64,000 nucleotides of DNA from Aricia agestis (Eukaryota; Arthropoda; Insecta; Lepidoptera; Lycaenidae), in NCBI RefSeq assembly GCF_905147365.1, contig NC_056420.1, positions 5,838,001 to 5,902,000 of the forward strand, in the 5' to 3' direction. This document shows, piece after piece, positions 41,951 to 52,330 of the stretch. The first letter of the stretch is position 1. Each line of letters starts with the position of its first letter. The translations under genes and the position numbers were made by a program. A model generated the notes under the pieces. That model was given only the letters and a program-made list of their open reading frames with translations. It was not told the origin of the DNA and did not search any database.

Positions 41951-42333
41951 ACAGTTTGGACCCCTTGGAATTGCGCCTAGATGTAGCTTCACCCTGCATC
42001 CGCTATCGGTTGTATCACGGGAAGTGCTCTGAGGAATTGTTCGGAATCATACCACCTGCAACTTTTCGCCATCGTCCCATACGAAAAATATACCATCCTC
42101 ATCACCTTCATGAGAAGCAGTCTTCCACCGTGCGTTTCCCGTGTTTTCAACGTTCTGCCGCGCACTGTGAAACTCTGGAACGAACTGTCACCAGCAGTAT
42201 TTCCGGACCTATACGACCTGCAAACCTTCAAGAAGAGAGCGTATTCCCTCTTAAAAGGCCGACAACGCACCTGCAGCTCTTCTGATGTTGCGAGTGTCCA
42301 TGGGCGACGGTAGTTGCTTTCCATCAAGTGACC
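41951..42333 (+). pseudogene. 5'-truncated LINE ORF2 C-terminus, split by BEL-2
   Basis: Encodes LDPLELRLDVASP, YRLYHGKCSEELFG and HPHHLHEKQSSTVRF, then after a frameshift near 42140 PRTVKLWNELSPAVFPDLYDLQTFKKRAYSLLKGRQRTCSSS and a stop after VHGRR. It is the same LINE family as 27878-29065. The 3' tail is interrupted after AAGTGACC and resumes at 49453. Confidence 0.85.
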
Positions 42334-42802
42334 TGGTTTGTATGCGAATTTAGTGGACTGTATTAGGTTTAAAAATTTATAAACTATGAATCGTTACCAC
42401 ACCACAAGTTAACATCTGCTGCTGCATGAATACACCAATATAACAAATTAGAGATCTTACCTTGGATGGGAACAGCGGATTTCCAGCGTCACTTGTATAG
42501 GGGGGCCCCCTTTTTTAGCGGTTATAGAAAATTCGCGGCTTTTAGCGTAGCGCGGAGCGCGGCTCAAGCGGAACAGAAGAACTTCACTCTTTCAGTCCTG
42601 CGGCCACGATTTGCGACGAACTTCACTATTGGCGCAAGTGGCGCCAAACTCGCGTAGCGGATATCGAGGGAAAGAGAGGATTATTAGGACAGGATCGATA
42701 AGACCTCGTCCAATGTCATAACAGTGCACAAACACAACAACAGATGGCGTTATAAATTATATGCGGCAACAATTCATAGAAATATAACAAACGGCGCCTT
42801 CA
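42334..42802 (-). repeat. BEL-2 3' LTR
   Basis: 469 bp. It contains GGGGGGCCCCC, a GCGTAGCGCGGAGCGCGGC block and a ACTATTGGCGCAAGTGGCGCC block. Identical by eye with 48984-49452. Confidence 0.95.
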
Positions 42803-42815
42803 TCCTCCCCCCCTT
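42803..42815 (-). promoter_or_regulatory. BEL-2 polypurine tract
   Basis: AAGGGGGGGAGGA on the minus strand directly precedes the LTR start TGAAGG. Confidence 0.85.
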
Positions 42816-42991
42816 GAAAGGGATAGTCTTATCCACTTTCAAAATATAAATTAGCTAATGTTTAAATGCGTTATAATTAAGCGGTTATTATACGAGAAAC
42901 AAATTAAATTAACGCGAGTTCACCCGAGTGAAATAGTTAACAAAATAACTTAAATAATACTTATAGACTACGAATAGAGAAAATGTTACAT

Positions 42992-45900
42992 TTACTGGGT
43001 AGGTAATGGACAAAGCTTAGTAACGGAGCGACGAAAAACACCGGTTTTTGTTTTAACATCTACCACACGTACAACTCCGTCAGCGCCGGGATAAGTCTTG
43101 ACGATAATACCGATTGGCCACTGTAATGGCGGAATATTATTTGTATTAATCAAGACAATTGTACCAGTACATATTGACTTGGATTTCTGTATCCACTTTT
43201 GTCTACTCTGTAACGTGTTTAGGTATTCTACTCGCCATCTATTCCAGAAGGATTGAACAATTTTATCTATCAGCTGATACTTTTGTAGCAAGTGTTCGCG
43301 GTCATTATTATAATCAGTATGTTGCAATGATTTAAGCGGCGTTAAAGTTAAAAAATGAGCGGGAGTTAAGGGTTGCGGATCATTTGGATCCGAACTGAGT
43401 AATGAAAGCGGACGCGAATTGAGTAAAGCTTCAATCTGAGTAAGTACGGTTGACATCTCTTCATAAGTTAATAATTGATTGCCTATAATTTTATTTAAGT
43501 GTGATTTGATACATTTTATATTACTTTCCCAAATACCACCGTGATGCGGCGATTGCGGCGGGTTAAATTTCCAATTTATACGGTTTTCAACTAAAACTGT
43601 GGAATATTCCTTATTGTATTCCGGCGAGTTAATTAAATCATATAGAGCGTTAAGATGAGATCTAGCACCGATAAAGTTAGTACCACAGTCAGAATAGATA
43701 ACACTGACTGGTCCTCGGCGGGATAAAAACCGTTTTAAAGCGTTTAAAAACGATGCCGTTGATAAATCGGATACAAGTTCAATGTGAATAGCGCGCGTTA
43801 CTAAGCATATAAACAAACAGATATATGCCTTACAGGAGCGTATTCCACGCTTGCGATAAGGGATAATTTGAATAGGTCCCGCAAAGTCCGTGCCACAATG
43901 GGAATATGGTTTAGATTCGCGAACACGACAAGCAGGCAAATCGCCCATTAGCGGAAATTGTGGTCGCGGATTAGATTTAAAACATAGGTTACATTTACTA
44001 AGTCGCCTTCTTATAACGTTGCGAGCACCAAAAATCCAGTATTTCTGTCTCATTATTGAAAGTAAAAGACCAGGTCCGGTATGTAGATTGCGCTTATGTT
44101 CGTAATCGATAATTAGATCAACAACATGATCCTTTCCTGGCAATAATATTGGATGTTTGCTATCGTAATCGAGATTTGAGTTCGCAAGCCTTCCGCCTAC
44201 ACGAAACAGGCCTTCGTCAACATATGCGTTTAACTTAGCGAAAGATTTAGGCAAATTACTATTTGACAAATTAAGTTTAAATTCTTCGGAAAAATGAACA
44301 CTTTGTACATCGCGTAAAATTGCTAATTCTGCATAATTTAAATGTTGAATTTCAAATTTACGAGGAAGCTTCTTTATAAAGCGAAAAACTAGAATGACTA
44401 TGCGAAGAAGTTTTGGCCATGAGGAAACGCGTCTAGCCAACTCATATAAAGGCGGGTATACACGTTCAACTACATTAGTATTTAATACGTTAATTTTAAT
44501 TTCAGGCGGGTCGACACAGCTGCTAGTATCGAATTTTTTAAGCGGCCATTCCGTAACAGGTAAATGAGCAAAATGCGGGCCATTATAGTATAACGGATGT
44601 CTGACTAACTGATTTGGAGTCAAGCCTCTGCTCAGACAGTCAGCAGAGTTCTCGGTACCTTTAATATGGTAAAAAATTTGCGGGTTTACATTTTCTTGAA
44701 GCTGTGCCACTCTGTTTGCTACATAAGTTTGCCAGCGTGCGGGAGTTGAATTAATCCATGCTAACGTGACCATACTATCAGAAAAAGCGAATGTATTGTG
44801 TACGTTACAACGACTGCGATATGTATCTTGAACAGTACTTATTAATTTAGATAACATTAAAGCGGCATTTAATTCTAATCTAGCGAGCGTGATTTTTGTT
44901 TTAGACGGCGCTACTCGTGACTTAGCACACAGTAAGCTAACCATAGACCGGCGAGTTTCTTTACAATAAACATGAAGATAAACTACTCCACCGTATGCGC
45001 GCTCGCTTGCGTCGGCGCAACCGAAAATGGTGAGAGTTACATGCGGTTGAATACCTACAAATCGCGGAATTATAATTTGCTGTAAACAAGGCAACTCATT
45101 TACGAAAGTGTTCCATAAAGAAATTATATTTGCGGGCGGTGGGTCATCCCATTCTATATGACTTTCCCATAGCGATTTAATAATTAATTTTGCTAAAAGC
45201 GTGACAGGAGCTACGAATCCCATCAAATCCCAAATCCTAGCCACAAATGAAAGGATGTTACGTTTAGTACACTTACGGTCATCCTCTGTAACGCGAAAAC
45301 AGAAATTATCTGAAGCGGGCGACCACTGTAGGCCTAATATTTTAAGGTTTCCGTCTGAACCTATATCAATTAAATCGGTCACTCTAGCCTCAGAAGGCAT
45401 AGCACCAAGAAAATTTGATGAATTACTAGCGAATTTGACTAAGTCAAATCCGCCGGCGGCGAACAAATCAATCAGCTGTTTTGACGCGGTTATAGCTTCA
45501 GCGGTATTTCTAAAACTCAGGGCAACATCATCTGTATATATTGCGTCCTTTTCTAAGGCTGCAACCGCAACAGGAAATCGTGAACGTTCATCGTTCATAA
45601 GTTGACGTATTACGCGCATGGCTAAGTACGGACTACATGTCATACCAAAAGTTACTCTATTAAACTGATACAATTGAATAGGCTCATTCGAGTTAAATCT
45701 ATACAAAATTCTTTGATATTGTCGAAAGGACTCTTTAACTGTCACTTGTAAAAACATTTGTCGAATATCAGCGCTTACCGCGACCGGAAACAGTCGGAAA
45801 TTTAAAATAATTCGAAACAAATCCGATTGTAAATTTCTTCCTGTGTGTAAAATATCATTTAACGAAATACCTGAGGATGTTTTCATACTAGCATTTAAAA

Positions 45901-48871
45901 CCATTCGAACCTTTGTTGTTAATTTATCTCCTCTGACTACAGCGTGATGCGGAATTACATAATATTGATTCGAATTAAGCGTGTTGTTATTTACAATTGT
46001 AATATAACCCTTTTCTATATACTCATTTATTATTTTATCGTACTCACGTTTAACTAGCGGATTTACTGACAAACGGCGTTCGAGAGATAAAAAGCGGCGC
46101 TCGGCGATATGCCTAGACTCTCCTAGCGACGCGGGGTCAGCCTTAAATGGTAGCGCGACCGAGTACCTACCATTACTATCTCGCGACGTAGTCTGTTCGA
46201 AAATATTTTCACATTCTTGTTCAGCGGGAGTTAAATAATTATCACTAGGTAATTCTTCCGTATCAAAGAAACGGGAAATACAATTTTCAAACGTACAATT
46301 AAAATTACAAAAGAAAGTTTGAGCGCGATCGTCAGTTGACGCGGTCTGAGCTTTGCCTAAAATCAAAAAACCGAGTGTAGTTTCTATAGCGATAGGTTCG
46401 TTTGAACCGCGAGAAAACTTACGTTGTAACAATATGCGAGCGAATACTTCACAACCGAGTATCATATCAATCGTACCGGGCTGGTAATAATAATTATCTG
46501 CGAGCGGCAAATCCTTTAAATAAGATAGCGAAGAAATGTCAACTTTACATGAGGGCAATTCACTAGTAATTCTATCAACCACGTAAGGCTGTAAATCAAA
46601 CCGAACCTTATCATTTAAGCGAGAAATTAATTTTAAATTTGTTAACCCGCAGGGGTTATTCACAACATCACCTAAACCAGAAACTTGAGCGTTTTGAGCG
46701 GAAAATAGCGGTAAATTTAAGCGATCACAACATTCACGCGTAATTATATCTTTCATAGAACCAGAATCTATTAAAACACGAATAGGTATTAATTTTTTCG
46801 TATCAAACTGTTGGGCGTAGCATACCGCTGTACCTAAAAGTACAGTTTGACAATTATTGTAAATGTTACGCGAAGGGTCAATGACCTCCGAGTGCGTATT
46901 CGTAACACAAAGCGAAATATTTTGATTGTCTCGTGCGGAAGCGAAATTAATTTGTTGCACATCCTCTGACTTAGAAGTGCGTGCGGGCGGGAAATGCGCG
47001 GGTGCGTCCGCAATATGCGCGGTTTGTGCGTATGCGTGGGGAGCGTGTTCTTCATAAGAAGCGGGAGCGGGAGGGTATGCGGGAGGGCGAAGCCCTAAAG
47101 AGAGAGAGTTGCTGCGTGTACTTACGCGGGGAGGGGAATTCTCATATGCGGGAGAATAAGAGGGAGCGTTGTTGCATGTATTTATGCGGGGAGCGGAATT
47201 CTCATATGCGGGAGAATAAGAGGGAGCGTTGTTGCATGTATTTATGCGGGGAGCGGAATTCTCATATGCGGGAGAATAAGAGGGAGCGTTGTTGCATGTA
47301 TTTATGCGGGGAGCGGAATTCTCATATGCGGGAGAATAAGAGGGAGAGTTGCGTGCTTCTATTCGGGGAGCGTGCGAGTAGGCACCAGCGCTGGCGCGCG
47401 GAAGCGAACTATTATAGCGAGCTGCGGCTGCGGGCGAGCGGGAAAACAATGCGATATGTTTATCATTGCGGTTATGATTAGGTTTTGCGGGAGTATTTAA
47501 ATTATTGTTATGACCTTCAGCGTGAGTCATTGTATTAGCGAAAGCTTGTTTTGTAGAATCCGAAAAATGTATAAGCGAGTGATGATTACGCGAACAAAAA
47601 CGACAACGTTTAATAGAATTACAATCTACTATTGAATGACGGTGGCTAAGGCAATTAAAACATAATTTATTAATTTTCGCGTACGTATAACGTTCAAAGG
47701 GATTTAATGATGTAAATTTAGGACATTGATACAACTGGTGTTTATCAACATTGCAACAATTACATTTTAATGATTTAGTTTCATTAAATGCGTATGGAGA
47801 CGGTGAATCATACCTACTTTGAATGTTGACAAATGTTTTAAACGTTTTATTCTGTGTCGCGGCGCGAGTTTTGTAAGAATTAGTATTATTATTGTTTTGT
47901 GAGCTCGAAAACTTTACAATATTATTAACATTGGTGCGACTTAGAACGCGATACTGGTCTCTGATAAATTTAATTAATTCAGATGATGTTGGGAATTCTT
48001 TGTTTTCTCTAATATGCATTTCAAAACACTTAACAGTTTCTAAATCTAACGATCTCAATCCTAAGTGAACAAACATGAACTCAGCTAAATTTGTTATATC
48101 GATTTGTTTTAAAGCGGACACAAGCGTCGAGTATTTATCTACAAAACCCTCCAAAGCGGCCGGAGTTGCGGTATTTATTACTGGTAATTTAAGAAGTTGG
48201 TTAAAATAAGACACTGCAAGTGAACGTTTATCGTTATATTTGTCACAAAGTGCGGACCATAATAATGAATAATTGTCGCCCGTAGGTAAAATTCCTTTAC
48301 TTAAGTCGAGCGCGTGCCCCGTTAATCTACCAAGCAAATATTGCATTTTCTCTGAGTTGGATAAAGTATTATTACTATGTATTATGTTGTGGAAATTTTC
48401 ATAAAAAATAGACCAATTTTGAATGTCCCCGTTAAAAGAAGGTAATTCTAATCGCGGCAATCTAATTTTAGAATTATTGTCGTTATCATGATTACAATTC
48501 GATTTTACAACGCTTTCTTTTGATTCTATGGTGGAGCGGTTTGCTACTTCAATTTTGACTCGATTATACAAGTCATCAAATGCGAAAATTTGCTGAAAAT
48601 CAGGCGATGCGTTAGGATCAAGAATTAAAGTTAACTCATTTTTATTATTAATTGCGGAAATAAATTCGGCGCGGATACTATCTATAGTTACGCAATTGGT
48701 TAAAAAATCTTGCGAACTTCTAGTGGGCGCGGTCGATATTGGAATCGAATCAAAAACAGATTGCATACGTTGAAAATACGCAGCGGCTTTAATTTCAGCG
48801 AGTTTTAAGTTCCGTTCGCCTGCCATTTTTGCTGAAGCGTCAGCGTGCTCATGGCTTCGTGTCGTCGCCAT
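42992..48871 (-). CDS. BEL/Pao gag-pol polyprotein (BEL-2)
   Basis: A 1959-residue polyprotein for capsid, reverse transcription and integration of this element. Domains in order: N-terminal region; DUF1759 gag-like domain (about 135-215); zinc knuckles at 370-383 and CFNCLSHRHSIVDC at 404-417, then CX2C-H; a Pro/Ser/Asn-rich linker with four 20-residue repeats (about 511-590; unit APSYSPAYENSAPRINTCNN); aspartic protease with DSGS at 702; reverse transcriptase with YTDD at 1112-1115, where most relatives have YVDD; Peptidase_A17/Pao region; RNase H with Asp1287; integrase zinc finger; integrase core Asp1662, Asp1728 and Glu1782; C-terminal DUF5641-like region. The ATG at 48871 follows a short leader and fits the element layout. 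No stops or frameshifts. It is only distantly similar to the BEL-1 protein, so it belongs to a different BEL/Pao lineage. Confidence 0.95.
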   Translation of the reverse strand: MATTRSHEHADASAKMAGERNLKLAEIKAAAYFQRMQSVFDSIPISTAPTRSSQDFLTNCVTIDSIRAEFISAINNKNELTLILDPNASPDFQQIFAFDDLYNRVKIEVANRSTIESKESVVKSNCNHDNDNNSKIRLPRLELPSFNGDIQNWSIFYENFHNIIHSNNTLSNSEKMQYLLGRLTGHALDLSKGILPTGDNYSLLWSALCDKYNDKRSLAVSYFNQLLKLPVINTATPAALEGFVDKYSTLVSALKQIDITNLAEFMFVHLGLRSLDLETVKCFEMHIRENKEFPTSSELIKFIRDQYRVLSRTNVNNIVKFSSSQNNNNTNSYKTRAATQNKTFKTFVNIQSRYDSPSPYAFNETKSLKCNCCNVDKHQLYQCPKFTSLNPFERYTYAKINKLCFNCLSHRHSIVDCNSIKRCRFCSRNHHSLIHFSDSTKQAFANTMTHAEGHNNNLNTPAKPNHNRNDKHIALFSRSPAAAARYNSSLPRASAGAYSHAPRIEARNSPSYSPAYENSAPRINTCNNAPSYSPAYENSAPRINTCNNAPSYSPAYENSAPRINTCNNAPSYSPAYENSPPRVSTRSNSLSLGLRPPAYPPAPASYEEHAPHAYAQTAHIADAPAHFPPARTSKSEDVQQINFASARDNQNISLCVTNTHSEVIDPSRNIYNNCQTVLLGTAVCYAQQFDTKKLIPIRVLIDSGSMKDIITRECCDRLNLPLFSAQNAQVSGLGDVVNNPCGLTNLKLISRLNDKVRFDLQPYVVDRITSELPSCKVDISSLSYLKDLPLADNYYYQPGTIDMILGCEVFARILLQRKFSRGSNEPIAIETTLGFLILGKAQTASTDDRAQTFFCNFNCTFENCISRFFDTEELPSDNYLTPAEQECENIFEQTTSRDSNGRYSVALPFKADPASLGESRHIAERRFLSLERRLSVNPLVKREYDKIINEYIEKGYITIVNNNTLNSNQYYVIPHHAVVRGDKLTTKVRMVLNASMKTSSGISLNDILHTGRNLQSDLFRIILNFRLFPVAVSADIRQMFLQVTVKESFRQYQRILYRFNSNEPIQLYQFNRVTFGMTCSPYLAMRVIRQLMNDERSRFPVAVAALEKDAIYTDDVALSFRNTAEAITASKQLIDLFAAGGFDLVKFASNSSNFLGAMPSEARVTDLIDIGSDGNLKILGLQWSPASDNFCFRVTEDDRKCTKRNILSFVARIWDLMGFVAPVTLLAKLIIKSLWESHIEWDDPPPANIISLWNTFVNELPCLQQIIIPRFVGIQPHVTLTIFGCADASERAYGGVVYLHVYCKETRRSMVSLLCAKSRVAPSKTKITLARLELNAALMLSKLISTVQDTYRSRCNVHNTFAFSDSMVTLAWINSTPARWQTYVANRVAQLQENVNPQIFYHIKGTENSADCLSRGLTPNQLVRHPLYYNGPHFAHLPVTEWPLKKFDTSSCVDPPEIKINVLNTNVVERVYPPLYELARRVSSWPKLLRIVILVFRFIKKLPRKFEIQHLNYAELAILRDVQSVHFSEEFKLNLSNSNLPKSFAKLNAYVDEGLFRVGGRLANSNLDYDSKHPILLPGKDHVVDLIIDYEHKRNLHTGPGLLLSIMRQKYWIFGARNVIRRRLSKCNLCFKSNPRPQFPLMGDLPACRVRESKPYSHCGTDFAGPIQIIPYRKRGIRSCKAYICLFICLVTRAIHIELVSDLSTASFLNALKRFLSRRGPVSVIYSDCGTNFIGARSHLNALYDLINSPEYNKEYSTVLVENRINWKFNPPQSPHHGGIWESNIKCIKSHLNKIIGNQLLTYEEMSTVLTQIEALLNSRPLSLLSSDPNDPQPLTPAHFLTLTPLKSLQHTDYNNDREHLLQKYQLIDKIVQSFWNRWRVEYLNTLQSRQKWIQKSKSICTGTIVLINTNNIPPLQWPIGIIVKTYPGADGVVRVVDVKTKTGVFRRSVTKLCPLPTQ
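47101..47349 (-). repeat. in-frame 60-bp minisatellite in BEL-2 gag
   Basis: About four units of 60 bp. The three units 47161-47340 are identical at nucleotide level and the 47101 unit is diverged. The period is a multiple of three, so copy changes keep the frame. The antisense 166-codon frame at 46981-47481 is its shadow. Confidence 0.95.
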
Positions 48872-48963
48872 TTTGTTTTACACAAATTATACGAGAAAAA
48901 GCGAGTTTGCGGATAAATTTAACTAAAAAAACGCGGTAAATAACGCACAAATTAAGAATATTA

Positions 48964-48983
48964 TCCGGCTCGTATGGACCAAA
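48964..48983 (-). promoter_or_regulatory. BEL-2 primer binding site (putative)
   Basis: Minus strand, two bases after the LTR: TGGTCCATACGAGCCGGAT, close to the complement of the tRNA-Tyr 3' end with one extra base and a mismatch. BEL-1 shows the same TGGTCC...GAGCCGG pattern. Confidence 0.55.
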
Positions 48984-49452
48984 TGGTTTGTATGCGAATT
49001 TAGTGGACTGTATTAGGTTTAAAAATTTATAAACTATGAATCGTTACCACACCACAAGTTAACATCTGCTGCTGCATGAATACACCAATATAACAAATTA
49101 GAGATCTTACCTTGGATGGGAACAGCGGATTTCCAGCGTCACTTGTATAGGGGGGCCCCCTTTTTTAGCGGTTATAGAAAATTCGCGGCTTTTAGCGTAG
49201 CGCGGAGCGCGGCTCAAGCGGAACAGAAGAACTTCACTCTTTCAGTCCTGCGGCCACGATTTGCGACGAACTTCACTATTGGCGCAAGTGGCGCCAAACT
49301 CGCGTAGCGGATATCGAGGGAAAGAGAGGATTATTAGGACAGGATCGATAAGACCTCGTCCAATGTCATAACAGTGCACAAACACAACAACAGATGGCGT
49401 TATAAATTATATGCGGCAACAATTCATAGAAATATAACAAACGGCGCCTTCA
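48984..49452 (-). repeat. BEL-2 5' LTR
   Basis: Matches 42334-42802 over all 469 positions I compared. It is followed on the plus strand by the second TGACC and the rest of the LINE tail. Confidence 0.95.
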
Positions 49453-49488
49453 TGACCCGTTTGCTCGTTTGCCCCCTTATTTTATTTA
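49453..49488 (+). pseudogene. LINE 3' tail, right of BEL-2
   Basis: TGACCCGTTTGCTCGTTTGC, then CCCCTTATTTTATTTAAAA, completes the LINE fragment that starts at 41951. Confidence 0.85.
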
Positions 49489-49818
49489 AAAAATCGTGAT
49501 AAAAACTGTAGGGCATCCTCGGCAAGTGTTTTTTTTCATATTAAGTATGTAAAAATGAATATAGTCAAACGTTCTTTTCCGAATAGATTACAAGGTTATA
49601 TGATAGTCGTGCTGTAATTAGTAGAGAAACCTTAAAATTAAAGTAATGTACCAAAAATACTTGCGTAGTTATTTGGATCTGAGTGGAAGGCAAAAGTTTG
49701 AGAACTTTATACTTACTGAAATATTCAAAAGGATAAAGGAGTCCACAGAAAATACTCGAGTGATGAGACAAACTTTACTTATAATTTAATTCGGTAAGAA
49801 ATGAATAGGTACGCGTAC
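49489..49818. other. nothing recognised
   Basis: AT-rich. Confidence 0.4.
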
Positions 49819-49871
49819 CTACCCGTAGTCAGTTTACTTACTTTATATAAGTAAACACTGACTACGGGTAG
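49819..49871. repeat. compact hairpin
   Basis: CTACCCGTAGTCAGT and TTACTTA on the left pair with 49848-49871, with a 2-nt bulge and a 7-nt loop. Confidence 0.7.
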
Positions 49872-49924
49872 ATAATTAGAAATGTACGTAGAAATTTGTC
49901 ATTTACTCATTGCTTCTTCTCTTT

Positions 49925-50095
49925 TCAAAATCAAAAATCAAAATTAAAATTGTTTTATTTCTGAATAAAAAAATAAAGATTTTCAGAATGTCCTACATGA
50001 TGCCTACCAGCGGTTCGGGAACTAACCCGGCGAGAAGAACCGGCGTAAGAAACTCGCACCGGCGTAAGAAACTCGCATTTCTTCATTTTCTACTC
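49925..50095 (+). repeat. probable dispersed repeat (CAGCGGTTCGGGAACTAACC)
   Basis: ATGATGCCTACCAGCGGTTC, AACCCGGCGAGAAGAACCGG and a duplicated CACCGGCGTAAGAAACTCGC. I associate these phrases with a common lepidopteran repeat. No second copy is present here. Confidence 0.35.
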
Positions 50096-50338
50096 GTGTA
50101 TTTTTTATTACATATTTTCTTTTAGTGATTACAAAATTTTGTTTTAGTGAGTAAATGGCAGTAGTTTTATTGTTTTTTTGAGTTGAGCACTTTTGTGGGA
50201 TGGGTAAAAACTGTGAAACTCGCGTCAGATTCTCGTGCTGATCGAAAAACCGTAAGACGGTTGGAGAGTAGTGTTTTAACATTGATATCGATTAATCGAA
50301 TAATCGATTGTTTTTTTTTCGATTGTCAATATTTTTTA

Positions 50339-50545
50339 ATCGATTGTAAGGGTTTCGTAAATTAAAAAATCGATTTTGTAAAAATCGATTTTCATAAAAA
50401 ATGGGCTAAAAATTTTATCGATTGTAAGGGTTTCGATTAATAAAAGAAATCGATTTTCATAAAAAATGTGTTAAAAATTTAATCGATTGTAAGGGTTTCG
50501 ATTAATTAAAAATAGTTTTTTATTAAAAATGGGCCAAAAAAAAAA
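50339..50545. repeat. ATCGATTGTAAGGGTTTCG tandem repeat
   Basis: Three imperfect units of about 65-78 bp starting at 50339, 50417 and 50482, each followed by an AAATCGATTTTCATAAAAAATGG-like segment. Confidence 0.75.
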
Positions 50546-50842
50546 AATAATGCACAACGTTAATAATCAAGTTTTCACTTCTGCCGGCACTCCCGGAGTG
50601 CAACCCGTCTTTATTTTTAATATTAAATTGAGAAGCCAACAAAACACAAAAAACTTAGGTATGCTAAACGCAAATATAGCCTCGACATCATTTTTATTAC
50701 AACAAAATGAGGAAACCTGAACTCATACTATTATAGATGCAAAAGTAAATAAAATTTGGGTGTCTGATCACCAAAATCTATTTTTCTGTGAAATCTTTTA
50801 AAATAACATTTAACGCAACTTGAGCTGTCTACCTCTTTTTAA

Positions 50843-51765
50843 CCCTCGGTTGGTCGCGTGGGGTCTTTAAAAGCCCGGAGCTTGCGAAATCGAGAAAAAA
50901 CTATATTTAAATTAATCGTAGCAACTCCGCTCTTTAGGTAGCTTCCTAAAAGGAATTATATTTCGATATAATTGTCATTAATCTGAGCTAGCGTGCATGT
51001 ATTATGTGTTACAGATGTGTTTATTCACGCTGGGGTCTTTAAAGACCCCAGGTGACCAACCGCGTAGCTAAATTTGATTTGATATTTTCATACAGTTTTC
51101 ACACCGAAATGGGTTTCTTTGTGATTTTCCTTGTATTTTAAAAATAAACCAATTAAAATATTCGTGTGTTAATTCTTATTGTTTTATATTGCATACAAGA
51201 AGTTTTAGACGAACTTTTCCAGAAATGCATATTTTGCTATGTAGACCAAAATGATGATGATTATATTTTTGGTGATGATTAGAAACTAATTGTTGGTATA
51301 TTTACCATACGTTTTAAGTATTAGAATAGGAAAATGTATAAAATATATTAGGTTTTGTTGCTGAAAATTTGTGAATGTTTAACATTCAATAGTTTATATG
51401 TTATTTGGACTTAGATTTTTAAATGTCAATCTAAGTTATAGAAAATTTAACTATTATTTTAGTTACCTACACGTTTTACCACAATTTTAAAATGATGTTG
51501 ATTTTTTTTTAAATATTCCCAACTCACGGTTTCCACTTGAAATTTTTTGACTTATAGTTTTAATTTGTAAGTTTTGGTTATAAGTATTAAAAATATAATT
51601 AATCTTTTGATAAAATCGGATTAACATTGAATTAAATTACAATAATTTACAGAAAAAAGTTAAGAAATATATAAATTTATGCCATTTTTATGTCATTTAA
51701 TTTTCGGGCTTTCAAAGACCCCAGGTGACCAACGACGTTATTTTAAAAGCGCGACCAACCGAGGG
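50843..51765. mobile_element. non-autonomous piggyBac-like element
   Basis: 923 bp flanked by TTAA at 50839-50842 and 51766-51769, with perfect 16-bp TIRs CCCTCGGTTGGTCGCG. Subterminal and internal GGGGTCTTTAAAGACCCC palindrome-type motifs occur near 50859, 51032 and 51711, with CCAGGTGACCAAC at two of them. No transposase ORF remains, so mobility would need a relative in trans. Confidence 0.8.
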
Positions 51766-51769
51766 TTAA

Positions 51770-52330
51770 TTAGACATTATAATCATCTATTCTTATTTAA
51801 AAATATTCGGTCTTACGGCTTACTACAAAAAACTAAACATCTGTCGAACAGTTGTTTTGAGACCAATTTGTAGTATTTAAATCTTTTGTAGTAAGACCGA
51901 TTATCTTTAAATACACCCAGAATTAGCCTCTAGCCAAATATGCTATAGACACCCACACTTCTCAAGACAAACCAACTGTACAAACAGAAGCTGTCTTTGC
52001 AATGCTTTCTTAATATATGTCTCGAAAACACTCTCCCAGCGATTAAACGTTGCACTAATTATGCAGATGGTTGGAGTCGGCGACGCGAAATGAAAACACG
52101 CTAGAAACGAGCGCGCTTGTTAAGAAATTCAAAAGTATATAGGTCAGAAGAAGTTCCGGACCATTATGTGTTACTTTCTATTTATTAGGTGAAAAATTTT
52201 CTATTAAATTAGACTCTTGTAAATTCTGTAAATGTTGGGTTAAGTAGATTGACGTTTAAATGTTAGATAGTTTGGTGTTGATAGTAAAATGACCCATACT
52301 TATTTAATCAAATATTTATAATAATAATAG
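51770..52330. other. unrecognised, with one inverted pair
   Basis: CGGTCTTACGGCTTACTACAAAA (about 51808) and TTTTGTAGTAAGACCG (to about 51900) are inverted relatives. Nothing else is seen. Confidence 0.4.

Larger units (their letters stand above)
42334..49452 (-). mobile_element. BEL-2: complete BEL/Pao LTR retrotransposon nested in a LINE
   Basis: 7119-bp element with 469-bp LTRs (TG...CA), flanked by TGACC at 42329-42333 and 49453-49457. Minus-strand order: LTR 49452-48984, primer site, 112-bp leader, gag-pol ORF 48871-42992, about 175-bp 3' region, polypurine tract, LTR 42802-42334. The LTRs read as identical. Removing the element restores the LINE tail AGTGACCCGTTTGC. No env ORF. Confidence 0.95.

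Noticed and set aside
45201..45605. 134-codon plus-strand frame
   Set aside because: Antisense of the BEL-2 reverse transcriptase.
47101..47349. Regular 60-bp repeats considered as a CRISPR-like array
   Set aside because: Directly adjoining units without spacers, inside an ORF of a eukaryotic retrotransposon.
46981..47481. 166-codon plus-strand frame with a repeated motif
   Set aside because: It is the antisense of the BEL-2 60-bp minisatellite; the repeats keep any frame open.
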